Both the position numbers and the translations under genes were made by a program. From an uncultured Flavonifractor sp. (lineage in GTDB: Bacteria; Bacillota; Clostridia; Oscillospirales; Oscillospiraceae): a stretch of DNA of 32,631 nucleotides. Position 1 is the first letter of the stretch; each line of letters begins with the position of its first letter. The stretch lies in NCBI RefSeq assembly GCF_944387675.1, contig NZ_CALXFV010000012.1:1-32631 (forward strand), written 5' to 3'. This document shows, one piece after another, positions 16,585 through 24,310 of the stretch. The notes under the pieces are model-generated. The model did not search any database. It was given only the letters and a program-made list of their open reading frames with translations, and was not told the DNA's origin.

Positions 16585-16636
16585 AAGCCGCTGCAAGGCA
16601 AACGCGGGAAACCCGCCTGCTTTGCAGCGGCTTTCT
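16585..16636 (+). terminator. Terminator-like long hairpin between mglC and galK
   Basis: AAGCCGCTGCAAGGCA pairs with TGCTTTGCAGCGGCTT (one G-U pair). The 17-nt loop holds an inner GCGGG/CCCGC stem, and the T-run after it is short and broken. It starts 19 bp after the mglC stop and probably limits read-through into galK. Confidence 0.65.
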
Positions 16637-16664
16637 TGACGGAGACGGGAAAAGCGTGTATGCT
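16636..16664 (+). promoter_or_regulatory. Candidate galK operon promoter
   Basis: TTGACG (16636-16641) and TATGCT (16659-16664) with a 17-bp spacer, directly after the terminator-like hairpin. An 8-bp GCCCCGGC/GCCGGGGC hairpin (16680-16698) sits between it and the galK ribosome site. Confidence 0.45.
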
Positions 16665-16717
16665 GTGCATTGAAGAACGGCCCCGGCGGCGCCGGGGCGG
16701 AAAGGGAGAGGATAACC

Positions 16718-18004
16718 ATGCAAAAACTGGGCGATGTGCGCCGTGCGCTGGCGGCCGGGGCGCTGGACAAGCCCATGGCCGGCCTGCTGTACGGCGATCT
16801 GGCCGCCGCCCGGCGCCGGGTGTCGGACTTGCTGGACGGCTTCCAGCATAGCTTTGGAGCGGGGGAGGACACTCCTGTGGCCCTGTGCTCCGCCCCCGGC
16901 CGGACGGAGCTCTGCGGCAACCACACCGACCATCAGCACGGCCGGGTGCTGGCCGGTGCGGTGGATCTGGATTTTCTGGCCTGCGCCGCCCCCAACGGCA
17001 CCCGTGTGATCCGTTTCCAGTCCCAGGGCTGGCCCATGGTGGAAGTGATGCTGGACACCCTGGAGCCGGTGGAGGAGGAGAAGGAGAGCACCGCTTCCCT
17101 GGTGAGAGGCATGGCGGCCCAGGCGGCCGGGAAGGGCTATCCGGTGTCTGGCTTCGACGTGTTCGCCATGTCGGAGGTATTGCCCGGCTCCGGCCTGTCC
17201 TCCTCGGCGGCCTGCGAGGTGCTGCTGGGCGTGATTGAAAATCACCTGTTCTGCCGGGATGAGCTGGACGCGGTGACCATCGCCCAGATGGGGCAGCGGG
17301 CGGAGAATGACTTTTTCGGCAAGCCCAGCGGCCTGATGGACCAGACCGCCTCCTCCGTGGGGGGTGCGGTGGCCATTGATTTTGCCGATCCCGCCGCTCC
17401 GGTGGTGCGGTCGGTGGCGGTGGACCTGGACAGCCTGGGCTATGCCCTGTGCATCATCGACTCGGGAGCCAGCCACGCCGACCTGACGGATGAATACGCC
17501 GCGGTCCCCCGGGAGATGGGGGCGGTGGCGGCCTTCTTCGGAAAGCGGGTACTGCGTGAGGTGGAGGAGTCTCAGGTGCTCCAGAACCTGCCCCGGCTGC
17601 GGCAGGCGGTGGGGGACCGGGCGGTGCTCCGGGCGCTGCACTTCTATGCCGACGACAGGCGGGTGGCGGCGGAGGCCGACGCCCTGGCCGCCGGAGACAT
17701 GGCGGCCTTCCTGGCCCTGGTGAACCAGTCCGGCCGCTCCTCCTGGGAGCTGCTTCAGAACATCACCCCTGCCGGAGCGGTGGCCGAGCAGGCCATGGCG
17801 GTGGCTCTGACGGTGGCGGAGCGGGCGCTGGAAGGCCGGGGCGCCTGCCGGGTTCACGGCGGCGGATTTGCCGGCACCATCCAGGCTTTTGTGCCGCTGG
17901 AGCTGCTGCCCCGGTTCCGGGCGCAGGTGGAGGCGGCCCTGGGCGCGGGCAGCTGCCATGTGTTGCGGGTCCGGCCGGTGGGCGGCGCCGTTCTCTGGTC
18001 CTGA
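16718..18004 (+). CDS. galK: Galactokinase, clostridial variant (GHMP kinase)
   Basis: Phosphorylates galactose at C1 with ATP, the entry step of the Leloir pathway. At 428 residues it is a little longer than E. coli GalK (382), with about 50 extra residues at the N-terminus. GHMP motifs: APGRTELCGNHTDH near residues 59-72 (canonical form GRVNLIGEHTDY), the ATP loop LPGSGLSSSAACEV (canonical GAGLSSSASLEV), and GGGFAGTIQAFVP near the C-terminus. The Glu of GEHTDY is Asn here and the Tyr is His; from memory, similar variants recur in clostridial galactokinases next to galE and galT. The ATG at 16718 follows AAAGGGAGAGG. First gene of galKETM. Confidence 0.87.
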   Translation: MQKLGDVRRALAAGALDKPMAGLLYGDLAAARRRVSDLLDGFQHSFGAGEDTPVALCSAPGRTELCGNHTDHQHGRVLAGAVDLDFLACAAPNGTRVIRFQSQGWPMVEVMLDTLEPVEEEKESTASLVRGMAAQAAGKGYPVSGFDVFAMSEVLPGSGLSSSAACEVLLGVIENHLFCRDELDAVTIAQMGQRAENDFFGKPSGLMDQTASSVGGAVAIDFADPAAPVVRSVAVDLDSLGYALCIIDSGASHADLTDEYAAVPREMGAVAAFFGKRVLREVEESQVLQNLPRLRQAVGDRAVLRALHFYADDRRVAAEADALAAGDMAAFLALVNQSGRSSWELLQNITPAGAVAEQAMAVALTVAERALEGRGACRVHGGGFAGTIQAFVPLELLPRFRAQVEAALGAGSCHVLRVRPVGGAVLWS

Positions 18005-18042
18005 ATGATCTGACTGTTTAATGTGAAAGGAGCGCACCTGAA

Positions 18043-19035
18043 ATGGCGATTTTGGTGTTAGGCGGGGCCGGCTACATCGGCTCCCATACGGTGTATGAGC
18101 TGATTGACGCGGGCCGGGAGGTAGTGGTGGCCGACAATTTGCAGACCGGCTTCAAGGCCGCCGTCCACCCCAAGGCGAAGTTTTACCAGCTGGATATCCG
18201 GGACCGGGGGGCGCTGGACACCCTGTTCCAGGCCGAGCACATTGAGGGGGTCATTCACTTTGCCGCCTCCTCCCAGGTGGGGGAGTCCATGTCCAACCCC
18301 TTGAAGTACTATGACAACAACCTCTACGGCACCATGGTGCTCCTCCAGTCCATGGTGGCCCACGGGGTGGATAAGATTGTGTTTTCCTCCACCGCCGCCA
18401 CCTATGGCGAGCCGGAGCGGGTTCCCATTCTGGAGAGCGACCCCACCGTACCCACCAACTGCTACGGCCAGACCAAGCTGGCCATGGAGCACATGATGGG
18501 CTGGGTCTCCCGGGCGCACGGATTGAAATACGTGGCGCTGCGGTACTTCAACGCCTGCGGCGCCCACGTTTCCGGCCGGATCGGGGAGGCCCACAACCCG
18601 GAGACCCACCTCATCCCCATCATCCTCCAGGTCCCCCTGGGCCAGCGGGCGGCGGTGAGCGTCTTCGGGGACGACTATCCCACCAAGGACGGCACCTGCA
18701 TCCGGGACTACATCCACGTCACCGACCTGGCCCAGGCCCATATCCTGGCCCTGGACTATCTGATGAAGGGCGGGGACAACAACGTGTTCAACCTGGGCAA
18801 CGGGGTGGGCTTTACCGTAAACGAGGTTATCGAGGTGGCCCGGGCGGTGACCGGCCATCCCATCCCGGCCAATATGGCCCCTCGCCGGGCTGGAGATCCC
18901 GCCCAGCTCATCGCCTCCTCGGCCAAGGCGGTGGAGGTGCTGGGCTGGCAGCCCAAGTACAACGATCTGTCCACCATTGTGGCCACCGCCTGGGCCTGGC
19001 ACAAGGACCACCCCAACGGATTTGAGGAGGGCTGA
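18043..19035 (+). CDS. galE: UDP-glucose 4-epimerase
   Basis: Interconverts UDP-galactose and UDP-glucose using bound NAD, regenerating UDP-glucose for GalT. The 330 residues are typical. The NAD loop GGAGYIGSH lies at residues 6-14, followed by HFAASSQVGES, the catalytic SSTAATYGEP and Tyr141-xxx-Lys145 in NCYGQTKLAMEH, then RYFNACGAH and TKDGTCIRDYIHVTDLA. It is an extended-SDR family member with every key residue present. The ATG follows AAAGGAG. It lies 38 bp after galK and 2 bp before galT. Confidence 0.97.
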   Translation: MAILVLGGAGYIGSHTVYELIDAGREVVVADNLQTGFKAAVHPKAKFYQLDIRDRGALDTLFQAEHIEGVIHFAASSQVGESMSNPLKYYDNNLYGTMVLLQSMVAHGVDKIVFSSTAATYGEPERVPILESDPTVPTNCYGQTKLAMEHMMGWVSRAHGLKYVALRYFNACGAHVSGRIGEAHNPETHLIPIILQVPLGQRAAVSVFGDDYPTKDGTCIRDYIHVTDLAQAHILALDYLMKGGDNNVFNLGNGVGFTVNEVIEVARAVTGHPIPANMAPRRAGDPAQLIASSAKAVEVLGWQPKYNDLSTIVATAWAWHKDHPNGFEEG

Positions 19036-19037
19036 GC

Positions 19038-20537
19038 ATGGAGCGTGACCAGGCCATTGCCAAGCTGCTGTCCTATGCCCTGGAGCGGGAGCTGATTACG
19101 CCGGCGGATACCCTCTGGGCGGCCAACACCCTGCTGGAGGCGCTGGAGCTGGACGGCTGCGCCCTGCCGCACCCTCTGCCCCCCATGGGGGAGGGAGAGC
19201 TGCCTGCCGTGCTGGACGTCCTGCTGGACGACGCGGCGGAGCGGGGCGTACTGGAGGAAAACACCATCACCTACCGGGATCTGCTGGATACCAGGCTGAT
19301 GGGCGCCCTCACCCCCCGGCCCGCCCAGGTGATCGGGCGCTTCCAGGAGCTGTACCGGGAGAGTCCCCAGGCGGCCACCGACTGGTACTACAAATTTAGC
19401 CAGGACACCAACTACATCCGCCGGGACCGGATCGCCAAGGACGTGCAGTGGAAGACGGAGACCGGCTACGGGGAGCTGGATATCACCATCAACCTCTCCA
19501 AGCCGGAAAAGGACCCCAAGGCCATTGCCGCCGCACGGAACCTGCCCGCCGCCGCCTATCCCCGGTGCCAGCTGTGTGCCGAGAACGAGGGGTATGCCGG
19601 CCGGGTGAACCATCCCGCCCGGCAAAACCACCGCATCGTCCCCATCACCATCAACGGCTCTCCCTGGTTTTTGCAGTACTCCCCCTATGTGTACTACAAC
19701 GAGCACTGCATCTGCCTGAACCGGGAGCACACCCCCATGAAGATTGACCGGGCCTGCTTTGCCAAGCTGCTGGACTTTGTGGGGCAGTTCCCCCACTATT
19801 TTGTGGGCTCCAACGCGGACCTGCCCATTGTGGGCGGCTCCATTCTGGCCCACGACCATTTCCAGGGGGGGCGGTATACCTTCGCCATGGAGAAAGCGCC
19901 GGTGGAGCTGCCCTTCACCTTCCCCGGTTATGAGGACGTACAGGCGGGAATCGTCAAGTGGCCCATGGCGGTGGTGCGCCTGACCTGCCCGGATGCGGAG
20001 CGGCTGGTGGAGCTGGCTGACCGCATTCTGCTGAGCTGGCGGGGCTACACCGACGAGGCAGCCATGATTCTGGCCGAGACCGACGGGGAGCCCCACAACA
20101 CCATCACCCCCATCGCCCGGCGGCGGGGGAACGACTATGAGCTGGACCTGGTGCTGCGCAACAATCTGACCACGCCGGAGCACCCGCTGGGGCTGTACCA
20201 CCCCCACGCCCAGCTCCACCACATCAAGAAGGAGAACATCGGCCTGATCGAAGTGATGGGCCTGGCGGTTCTGCCCGCCCGCCTGAAGGCCGAGCTGGCC
20301 GCCGTGGCGGACAAGCTGGTAACGGGGGCGGACCTGCGGGCCGATCCCCTGACCGCCTCCCATGCCGACTGGGCGGAGGGCTTCCGGGACAAGTACACCC
20401 TGACGGCGGACAACGCCCTGGAGGCGGTGTATCACGAGACCGGCCTGGTCTTTGCCCAGGTGCTGGAGCACGCCGGGGTATACGCCCGCACGCCGGCGGG
20501 CCAGGAGGCGTTCCTCCGCTTCCTGCGGCAGGTGTAA
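19038..20537 (+). CDS. galT: UDP-glucose--hexose-1-phosphate uridylyltransferase, Firmicutes type (GalT2)
   Basis: Transfers UMP from UDP-glucose to galactose-1-phosphate through a uridylyl-histidine intermediate. At 499 residues it fits the long Firmicutes class (about 490-500) rather than the 350-residue E. coli class. The central block SILAHDHFQGGRYTFAMEKA carries His272-Asp-His274-Phe-Gln276, which matches the HPHxQ site of class I enzymes, so His274 is the inferred nucleophile. A second His-rich block, LGLYHPHAQLHHIKKENIG, lies further on. It starts 2 bp after galE, with its ribosome site inside galE, and ends 3 bp before galM, so translation is probably coupled. Confidence 0.95.
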   Translation: MERDQAIAKLLSYALERELITPADTLWAANTLLEALELDGCALPHPLPPMGEGELPAVLDVLLDDAAERGVLEENTITYRDLLDTRLMGALTPRPAQVIGRFQELYRESPQAATDWYYKFSQDTNYIRRDRIAKDVQWKTETGYGELDITINLSKPEKDPKAIAAARNLPAAAYPRCQLCAENEGYAGRVNHPARQNHRIVPITINGSPWFLQYSPYVYYNEHCICLNREHTPMKIDRACFAKLLDFVGQFPHYFVGSNADLPIVGGSILAHDHFQGGRYTFAMEKAPVELPFTFPGYEDVQAGIVKWPMAVVRLTCPDAERLVELADRILLSWRGYTDEAAMILAETDGEPHNTITPIARRRGNDYELDLVLRNNLTTPEHPLGLYHPHAQLHHIKKENIGLIEVMGLAVLPARLKAELAAVADKLVTGADLRADPLTASHADWAEGFRDKYTLTADNALEAVYHETGLVFAQVLEHAGVYARTPAGQEAFLRFLRQV

Positions 20538-20540
20538 GCC

Positions 20541-21578
20541 ATGGCGGAGCTGACTTGGCAGCCTTTTGGGCTTACCCGGGACCGCCGGCAGGTGGAGCTG
20601 TGGACCCTCCGGGCCGGCCGCTACGCCGCCCAGGTGCTCACCTACGGCGGCATTCTCCGGGCCTTTACCGTCCCGGCCGAGGAGGGGGAGCGGGACATTG
20701 TCCTGGGGTGCGAGACCCTGGCGGACTATGAGCGCCAGGACAAGTACCTGGGCGCCCTGGTGGGCCGGGTGGCCAACCGCATCGGCGGCGCCGCCTTTGC
20801 GCTGAACGGGACGACCTATCAGCTGGCGGCCAACAACGGCCCCAACTGCCTCCATGGCGGCCTTCACGGCTTCCATCAGGCGGTGTGGAAGGCCAGGGAG
20901 GAGCACGGCGCCCTGGTGCTTACCCACGTCAGCCCCGACGGGGAAGAGGGATTTCCCGGCGCCCTTTGGGTGCAGGTGACCTATACCCTAACCGCCGATG
21001 GAGTGCTTACCCTGGACTACCGGGGGGAGAGCACCGCCGACACCCTCTGTAATCTCACCAACCACAGTTATTTCAATCTGCTGGGCCACGCCTCCGGTTC
21101 CCTGGCGGGCCAGCAGATCCAGGTGTGGGCGGACGCCATTACCCAGACCGACGCCACCAGCGTCCCCACCGGCGTTCTGCTGCCGGTAGAGGGTACGCCC
21201 TTTGACCTGCGCCGCCCGGTGGACTTTCTCCAGGGGCTGGCCATGACCCATCCCCAGCTCACCCTGGGCAATGGCTACGACCACAATTTTGTCCTGAGCC
21301 GTCAGCCCCGCGCCCCCATGGGACTGGCCGCCCGGGTCACCGGCGGCGGACTGTGCCTGGCGTGCTATACCACCCAGCCCGGCCTCCAGCTCTACACCGC
21401 CAATTACCTGGACGGTACCCCCGGCAAGGGGGGTGTGTCCTACGGACCACGGTCGGCCTTCTGCCTGGAGACCCAGGCCTGGCCGGACGCCATCCATCAC
21501 CCGGACTTTCCCACCGTGGTGCTCCGGGCGGGGGAGAGCTACCGCCACACCACCGCCTATCGGGTGACGGCGGTATAA
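20541..21578 (+). CDS. galM: Aldose 1-epimerase (mutarotase)
   Basis: Converts beta-D-galactose to the alpha anomer that GalK uses. The 345 residues match GalM. Family blocks: YGGILRAFTVP, LGALVGRVANRIGGAAF, NNGPNCLHGGLHGF with the first active-site His, NLTNHSYFNLLGH with the catalytic His, GYDHNFVL, and ETQAWPDAIHHPDF with the base Glu. Four genes of one pathway run with gaps of 38, 2 and 3 bp, and a strong terminator follows, closing the galactose module. Confidence 0.96.
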   Translation: MAELTWQPFGLTRDRRQVELWTLRAGRYAAQVLTYGGILRAFTVPAEEGERDIVLGCETLADYERQDKYLGALVGRVANRIGGAAFALNGTTYQLAANNGPNCLHGGLHGFHQAVWKAREEHGALVLTHVSPDGEEGFPGALWVQVTYTLTADGVLTLDYRGESTADTLCNLTNHSYFNLLGHASGSLAGQQIQVWADAITQTDATSVPTGVLLPVEGTPFDLRRPVDFLQGLAMTHPQLTLGNGYDHNFVLSRQPRAPMGLAARVTGGGLCLACYTTQPGLQLYTANYLDGTPGKGGVSYGPRSAFCLETQAWPDAIHHPDFPTVVLRAGESYRHTTAYRVTAV

Positions 21579-21587
21579 GGAAATCAG

Positions 21588-21628
21588 ACAGGCGGGTGTC
21601 CCCAAACCCGGGGACACCCGCCTGTTTT
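21588..21628 (+). terminator. Terminator of the gal operon, probably bidirectional
   Basis: A perfect 16-bp stem, ACAGGCGGGTGTCCCC with GGGGACACCCGCCTGT and a 6-nt loop, followed by TTT. It lies between the converging galM and minus-strand genes and can serve both. Confidence 0.93.
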
Positions 21629-21641
21629 GTGCGCTCTGCCG

Positions 21642-22034
21642 TTATTTTTCCTGGGAAAAGCGCCATGCCTCCCCCAGCCACTCCAGCAGCTGGCCGTCTA
21701 TCTGCTCCGGCCGGTCCACCACCACGTGGTGGGTCCAGCGGTTGGGGTAGGGCTCCACCGCCACGGCAACGCGGGGGTGGTCCAACCGGCGGCCCAGGCC
21801 GAAGGTGACCAGCAGGCAGTGTTCCGGCCACCCCTTTTTCCGGCGGAAGGGCAGGGAGGCGGCGGCGAAGAGATGGCGGCCATAAAAGCTGATCTGGCTT
21901 TTCTGCACCTTCACCTGCCCCTCCGGAAAGGCGGCGCTCATGGCCTGGAACAGGGCCTCGTAGAGGGCAAGCTCCCGGTCGTGGCCGGAGAAGTAGACCT
22001 GTAAATCGGACAGGTAGTAGGGAGAGCACTCCAT
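21642..22034 (-). CDS. Small soluble protein, DUF5655-like
   Basis: A 130-residue protein with no signal peptide or membrane segment. The N-terminal YYLSDLQVYFSGHDRELALYEALFQAM is followed by KVQKSQISFYGRHLFAAASLPF, a conserved-looking LLVTFGLGRRLDHPRVA and RWTHHVVVDRPEQID. The pattern (short helical start, then a strand-rich core with KSQISFYGRHLFA) recalls DUF5655-type domains, but the family match is by eye and weak. Its start overlaps the upstream lipoprotein stop by 1 nt (TGATG), so translation is probably coupled and the two products may work together. Function unknown. Confidence 0.75.
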   Translation of the reverse strand: MECSPYYLSDLQVYFSGHDRELALYEALFQAMSAAFPEGQVKVQKSQISFYGRHLFAAASLPFRRKKGWPEHCLLVTFGLGRRLDHPRVAVAVEPYPNRWTHHVVVDRPEQIDGQLLEWLGEAWRFSQEK

Positions 22035-24124
22035 CAGCCAGCCTCCGCTGCCTGCCTGGCCAGCACTACCGCAAAGCGTCCCTCATATTTCGCCTCCTGC
22101 TGGTCGGCCTGCGACCCGTCGGAAATGGAGAAGCGGATCTCATAAATTTGCTCCGGCGCCAGACGGGCGCCGGCCTCCAGAACCTGCCCGCCGTCGGCGC
22201 ACAGGCTCCACGGCTCGCTCATTTCCCTCAGCGCCCCCGCGGCATCCTGGAAGAACAGGGTGTAGCGTGCGGGACTGCCCTCCAGGCCGTTTACCCGCAG
22301 GGCCAGGGTCTGTGTTTCCCGCAGATTCTCCACCGTTACGCTGGTCAGATATCCGGCGGGCTGGAAGTCCGCACCCAGGGCGTCATCCGCCAGGCGGACC
22401 CGGCCGGTGTCCGCCGGAGGGATCTCCTTGGCGGGGCTGTCCGGCAGGTAGGCCAGCACGTCCTGCCAGCACACCATTTCCATGGCGCCGGTGGGACAGT
22501 AGAGGGCGTTTCCGCCGGGGTCGGGGATGACGCCCACAGCCAGGTTGTTGTAGCCCGACGCCTGGGAGACGTCCATCCGCAGCAGGGTCTCTCCGGAGTC
22601 AAAGTCCAGCACCTCGTATACCCACATGCCGCTCTCCAGGTCCTGCCAATAGCCGTACAGGTAGCCGGTGGCGGTGCTCAGCTTGATCATGGTGGTTTCG
22701 TGAATGTCCGCCCGGGACCACACCTTCTCCGCGGTATAGCCGCCGTCGGTTTTGACAAAGTCCACCCGCTCCACCCCGGGGGCGATATAGACGTTGCCCT
22801 GGCTCATCCAGTTGGCGTCGTAGATGTTGTCGTAGGACTGGATGGAGGAGTCGGCGTCGGGGTCGGCCAGGCCGGAATTGCCTGCGCCGAACCAGTTGCA
22901 CACGATGACCGAGGCCGAGCCATCCCCCGGGTCGTACACCAGAATGGAGTTCTCCACCGACACGGGGACATCTTCACCCAGCTGGTCCAGTACCGGGATC
23001 TGCGCTACAATCTCCCCCGTCCGGGAGGAGAGGGCGATGAGCTGGATGGGGTCCTGGTTGTCGGTGAAGATCACCAAATCCCGGGTGAGGGTGGGGCTGG
23101 TGCCGCTGCCCCAGGCCAGGCCGCCCCCGGTGTAGCCGGAGCCTTCCTGGGCGTCGTTGGCGCCGCTGCTCTCATAGGAGGTGCGCCAGGAGACCGAGAC
23201 CCCGTCCTCCGCCGTCAGCATGTAGCAGGCCAGGTTGGTGAGGATCACCGCCCCATCCTCATTGGCGGCAATGCCGTTTTCCGCCCCTTCCCCCGGCTCC
23301 AGGGGATAGAAGAAGATGTTGTCCTCCAGCGACACCTGCTGGCCCGTTTGCAGCTGCTGCATGTACGAGCGGGAGATGTACCCCAAAAATCCCTGGGACT
23401 GCCGGTCGGGATAGATCCGGAAGCCGCCGGTGGTGAACCACAGGTTGCCCTCGTAGTCGTACACGATGCTCAGCAGATTCTGGTCAAACCCCTCGCCCAG
23501 ATGGGCCGCGGCCTGCTCCATCACGTTGATGTCCAGCAGCGGCTCAAACACCGGCAGGATCTCCCCCTGTTCATCCATGGTCTGAAGTACCAGGATGTGT
23601 CCGTGGGAGGTGGGCGCCACCACATGGTCGCTGCTGTCCACAAAGGAGTAGGAGATCTGCAGGGCGTAGCCGCCCTCGCTGTCCCGGGCGGGGACGAAGG
23701 AGCCGGCCCGCTGAATGGTGTCCCCAGTCAGGTCCGTGATGGAGATACCCCCCAGGAAGGGTGTGATGGCATTGCCCTTGCTGTCGTAAAAGGCGGCGGA
23801 AGGGGCATGGATGTTCTGGGTCTCCGTGGAGGTGGTCACCCTGGAGTAGATGCCCAGGGGCGCCACCGCGTCGGTGACGTCGGTGGCATAGACGTCGTTA
23901 TGAATGGAATTGTCGCTTGCGGCCATGTAGGGGTTTGGGGTCACGGCCTTGGCCGGAAGGGGGTGGGGGACCAGCGCCGTCCGGCCCTCCGGCCCGGCCG
24001 CGGGGCTGGATACCGGACTGTCGGCCGGGCTGTTCTCCGGTCCGGTGGGCTGCCCGGCGCAGCCCTGACAGGCCAGCAGCAGGGCCAGCGCCGCTGCACA
24101 CAGGGGGAAAAGGCGTTTTTTCAT
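22034..24124 (-). CDS. Large secreted lipoprotein of unknown function, beta-propeller-like
   Basis: 696 residues with a signal peptide and lipobox LLAC (Cys19; a second Cys at 22 is possible), then a Pro/Ser/Gly-rich linker to about residue 47, so it is a surface lipoprotein. The rest is strand-rich with recurrent segments such as NLWFTTGGFRI, GAVILTNLACYMLTAEDG, TRDLVIFTDNQDPIQLIALSS and TMIKLSTATGYLYGYWQD. These look like blades of a quinoprotein/WD-type propeller, giving a possible interaction platform. The C-terminal ~110 residues may form a separate beta-sandwich. No catalytic motif was recognised. The ATG has GGAGGA 7 nt upstream, and an extended -10 promoter lies at 24167-24195. It diverges from the DISM-type kinase operon and shares its control region. 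Confidence 0.85.
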   Translation of the reverse strand: MKKRLFPLCAAALALLLACQGCAGQPTGPENSPADSPVSSPAAGPEGRTALVPHPLPAKAVTPNPYMAASDNSIHNDVYATDVTDAVAPLGIYSRVTTSTETQNIHAPSAAFYDSKGNAITPFLGGISITDLTGDTIQRAGSFVPARDSEGGYALQISYSFVDSSDHVVAPTSHGHILVLQTMDEQGEILPVFEPLLDINVMEQAAAHLGEGFDQNLLSIVYDYEGNLWFTTGGFRIYPDRQSQGFLGYISRSYMQQLQTGQQVSLEDNIFFYPLEPGEGAENGIAANEDGAVILTNLACYMLTAEDGVSVSWRTSYESSGANDAQEGSGYTGGGLAWGSGTSPTLTRDLVIFTDNQDPIQLIALSSRTGEIVAQIPVLDQLGEDVPVSVENSILVYDPGDGSASVIVCNWFGAGNSGLADPDADSSIQSYDNIYDANWMSQGNVYIAPGVERVDFVKTDGGYTAEKVWSRADIHETTMIKLSTATGYLYGYWQDLESGMWVYEVLDFDSGETLLRMDVSQASGYNNLAVGVIPDPGGNALYCPTGAMEMVCWQDVLAYLPDSPAKEIPPADTGRVRLADDALGADFQPAGYLTSVTVENLRETQTLALRVNGLEGSPARYTLFFQDAAGALREMSEPWSLCADGGQVLEAGARLAPEQIYEIRFSISDGSQADQQEAKYEGRFAVVLARQAAEAG

Positions 24125-24166
24125 GGGACTTCCTCCATAGCAGATGAGTGGTTGTTGGTCAGATGA

Positions 24167-24195
24167 TGTCTACCATGTTTTTCTTTTCTTGTCAA
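24167..24195 (-). promoter_or_regulatory. Promoter of the lipoprotein operon
   Basis: On the minus strand, TTGACA (24195-24190) and TAGACA (24172-24167) are separated by 17 bp, with TGG before the -10 box (extended -10). Confidence 0.7.
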
Positions 24196-24226
24196 GGACT
24201 TTCTCAGCCGGATGCCGGAAAGCAAC

Positions 24227-24245
24227 TTGACAATTTTGTAAGGTT
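24227..24245 (+). promoter_or_regulatory. Candidate operator, copy 1 (between divergent promoters)
   Basis: Contains ACAATTTTGTAAGGTT (24230-24245), identical to 26939-26954 upstream of the surface-protein gene. It lies just upstream of the kinase promoter's -35 region and about 32 bp behind the -35 of the divergent lipoprotein promoter. The OmpR-type regulator at 26251 is the likely binder (inferred). Confidence 0.55.
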
Positions 24246-24247
24246 CT

Positions 24248-24275
24248 TTGCTTTTGAAGCGTTTGATGGTACACT
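24248..24275 (+). promoter_or_regulatory. Candidate promoter of the DISM kinase operon
   Basis: TTGCTT (24248-24253) and TACACT (24270-24275) with a 16-bp spacer. The -10 begins exactly 40 bp after the start of the shared 16-bp motif. Confidence 0.5.
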
Positions 24276-24310
24276 AGATCCAGAGAAACGGCAGGGGAGG
24301 TGAAGGCAGG

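Noticed and set aside
18756-20927. 723-residue minus-strand open frame opposite galE/galT/galM
   Set aside because: Covers three conserved genes on the other strand; composition typical of a GC shadow.
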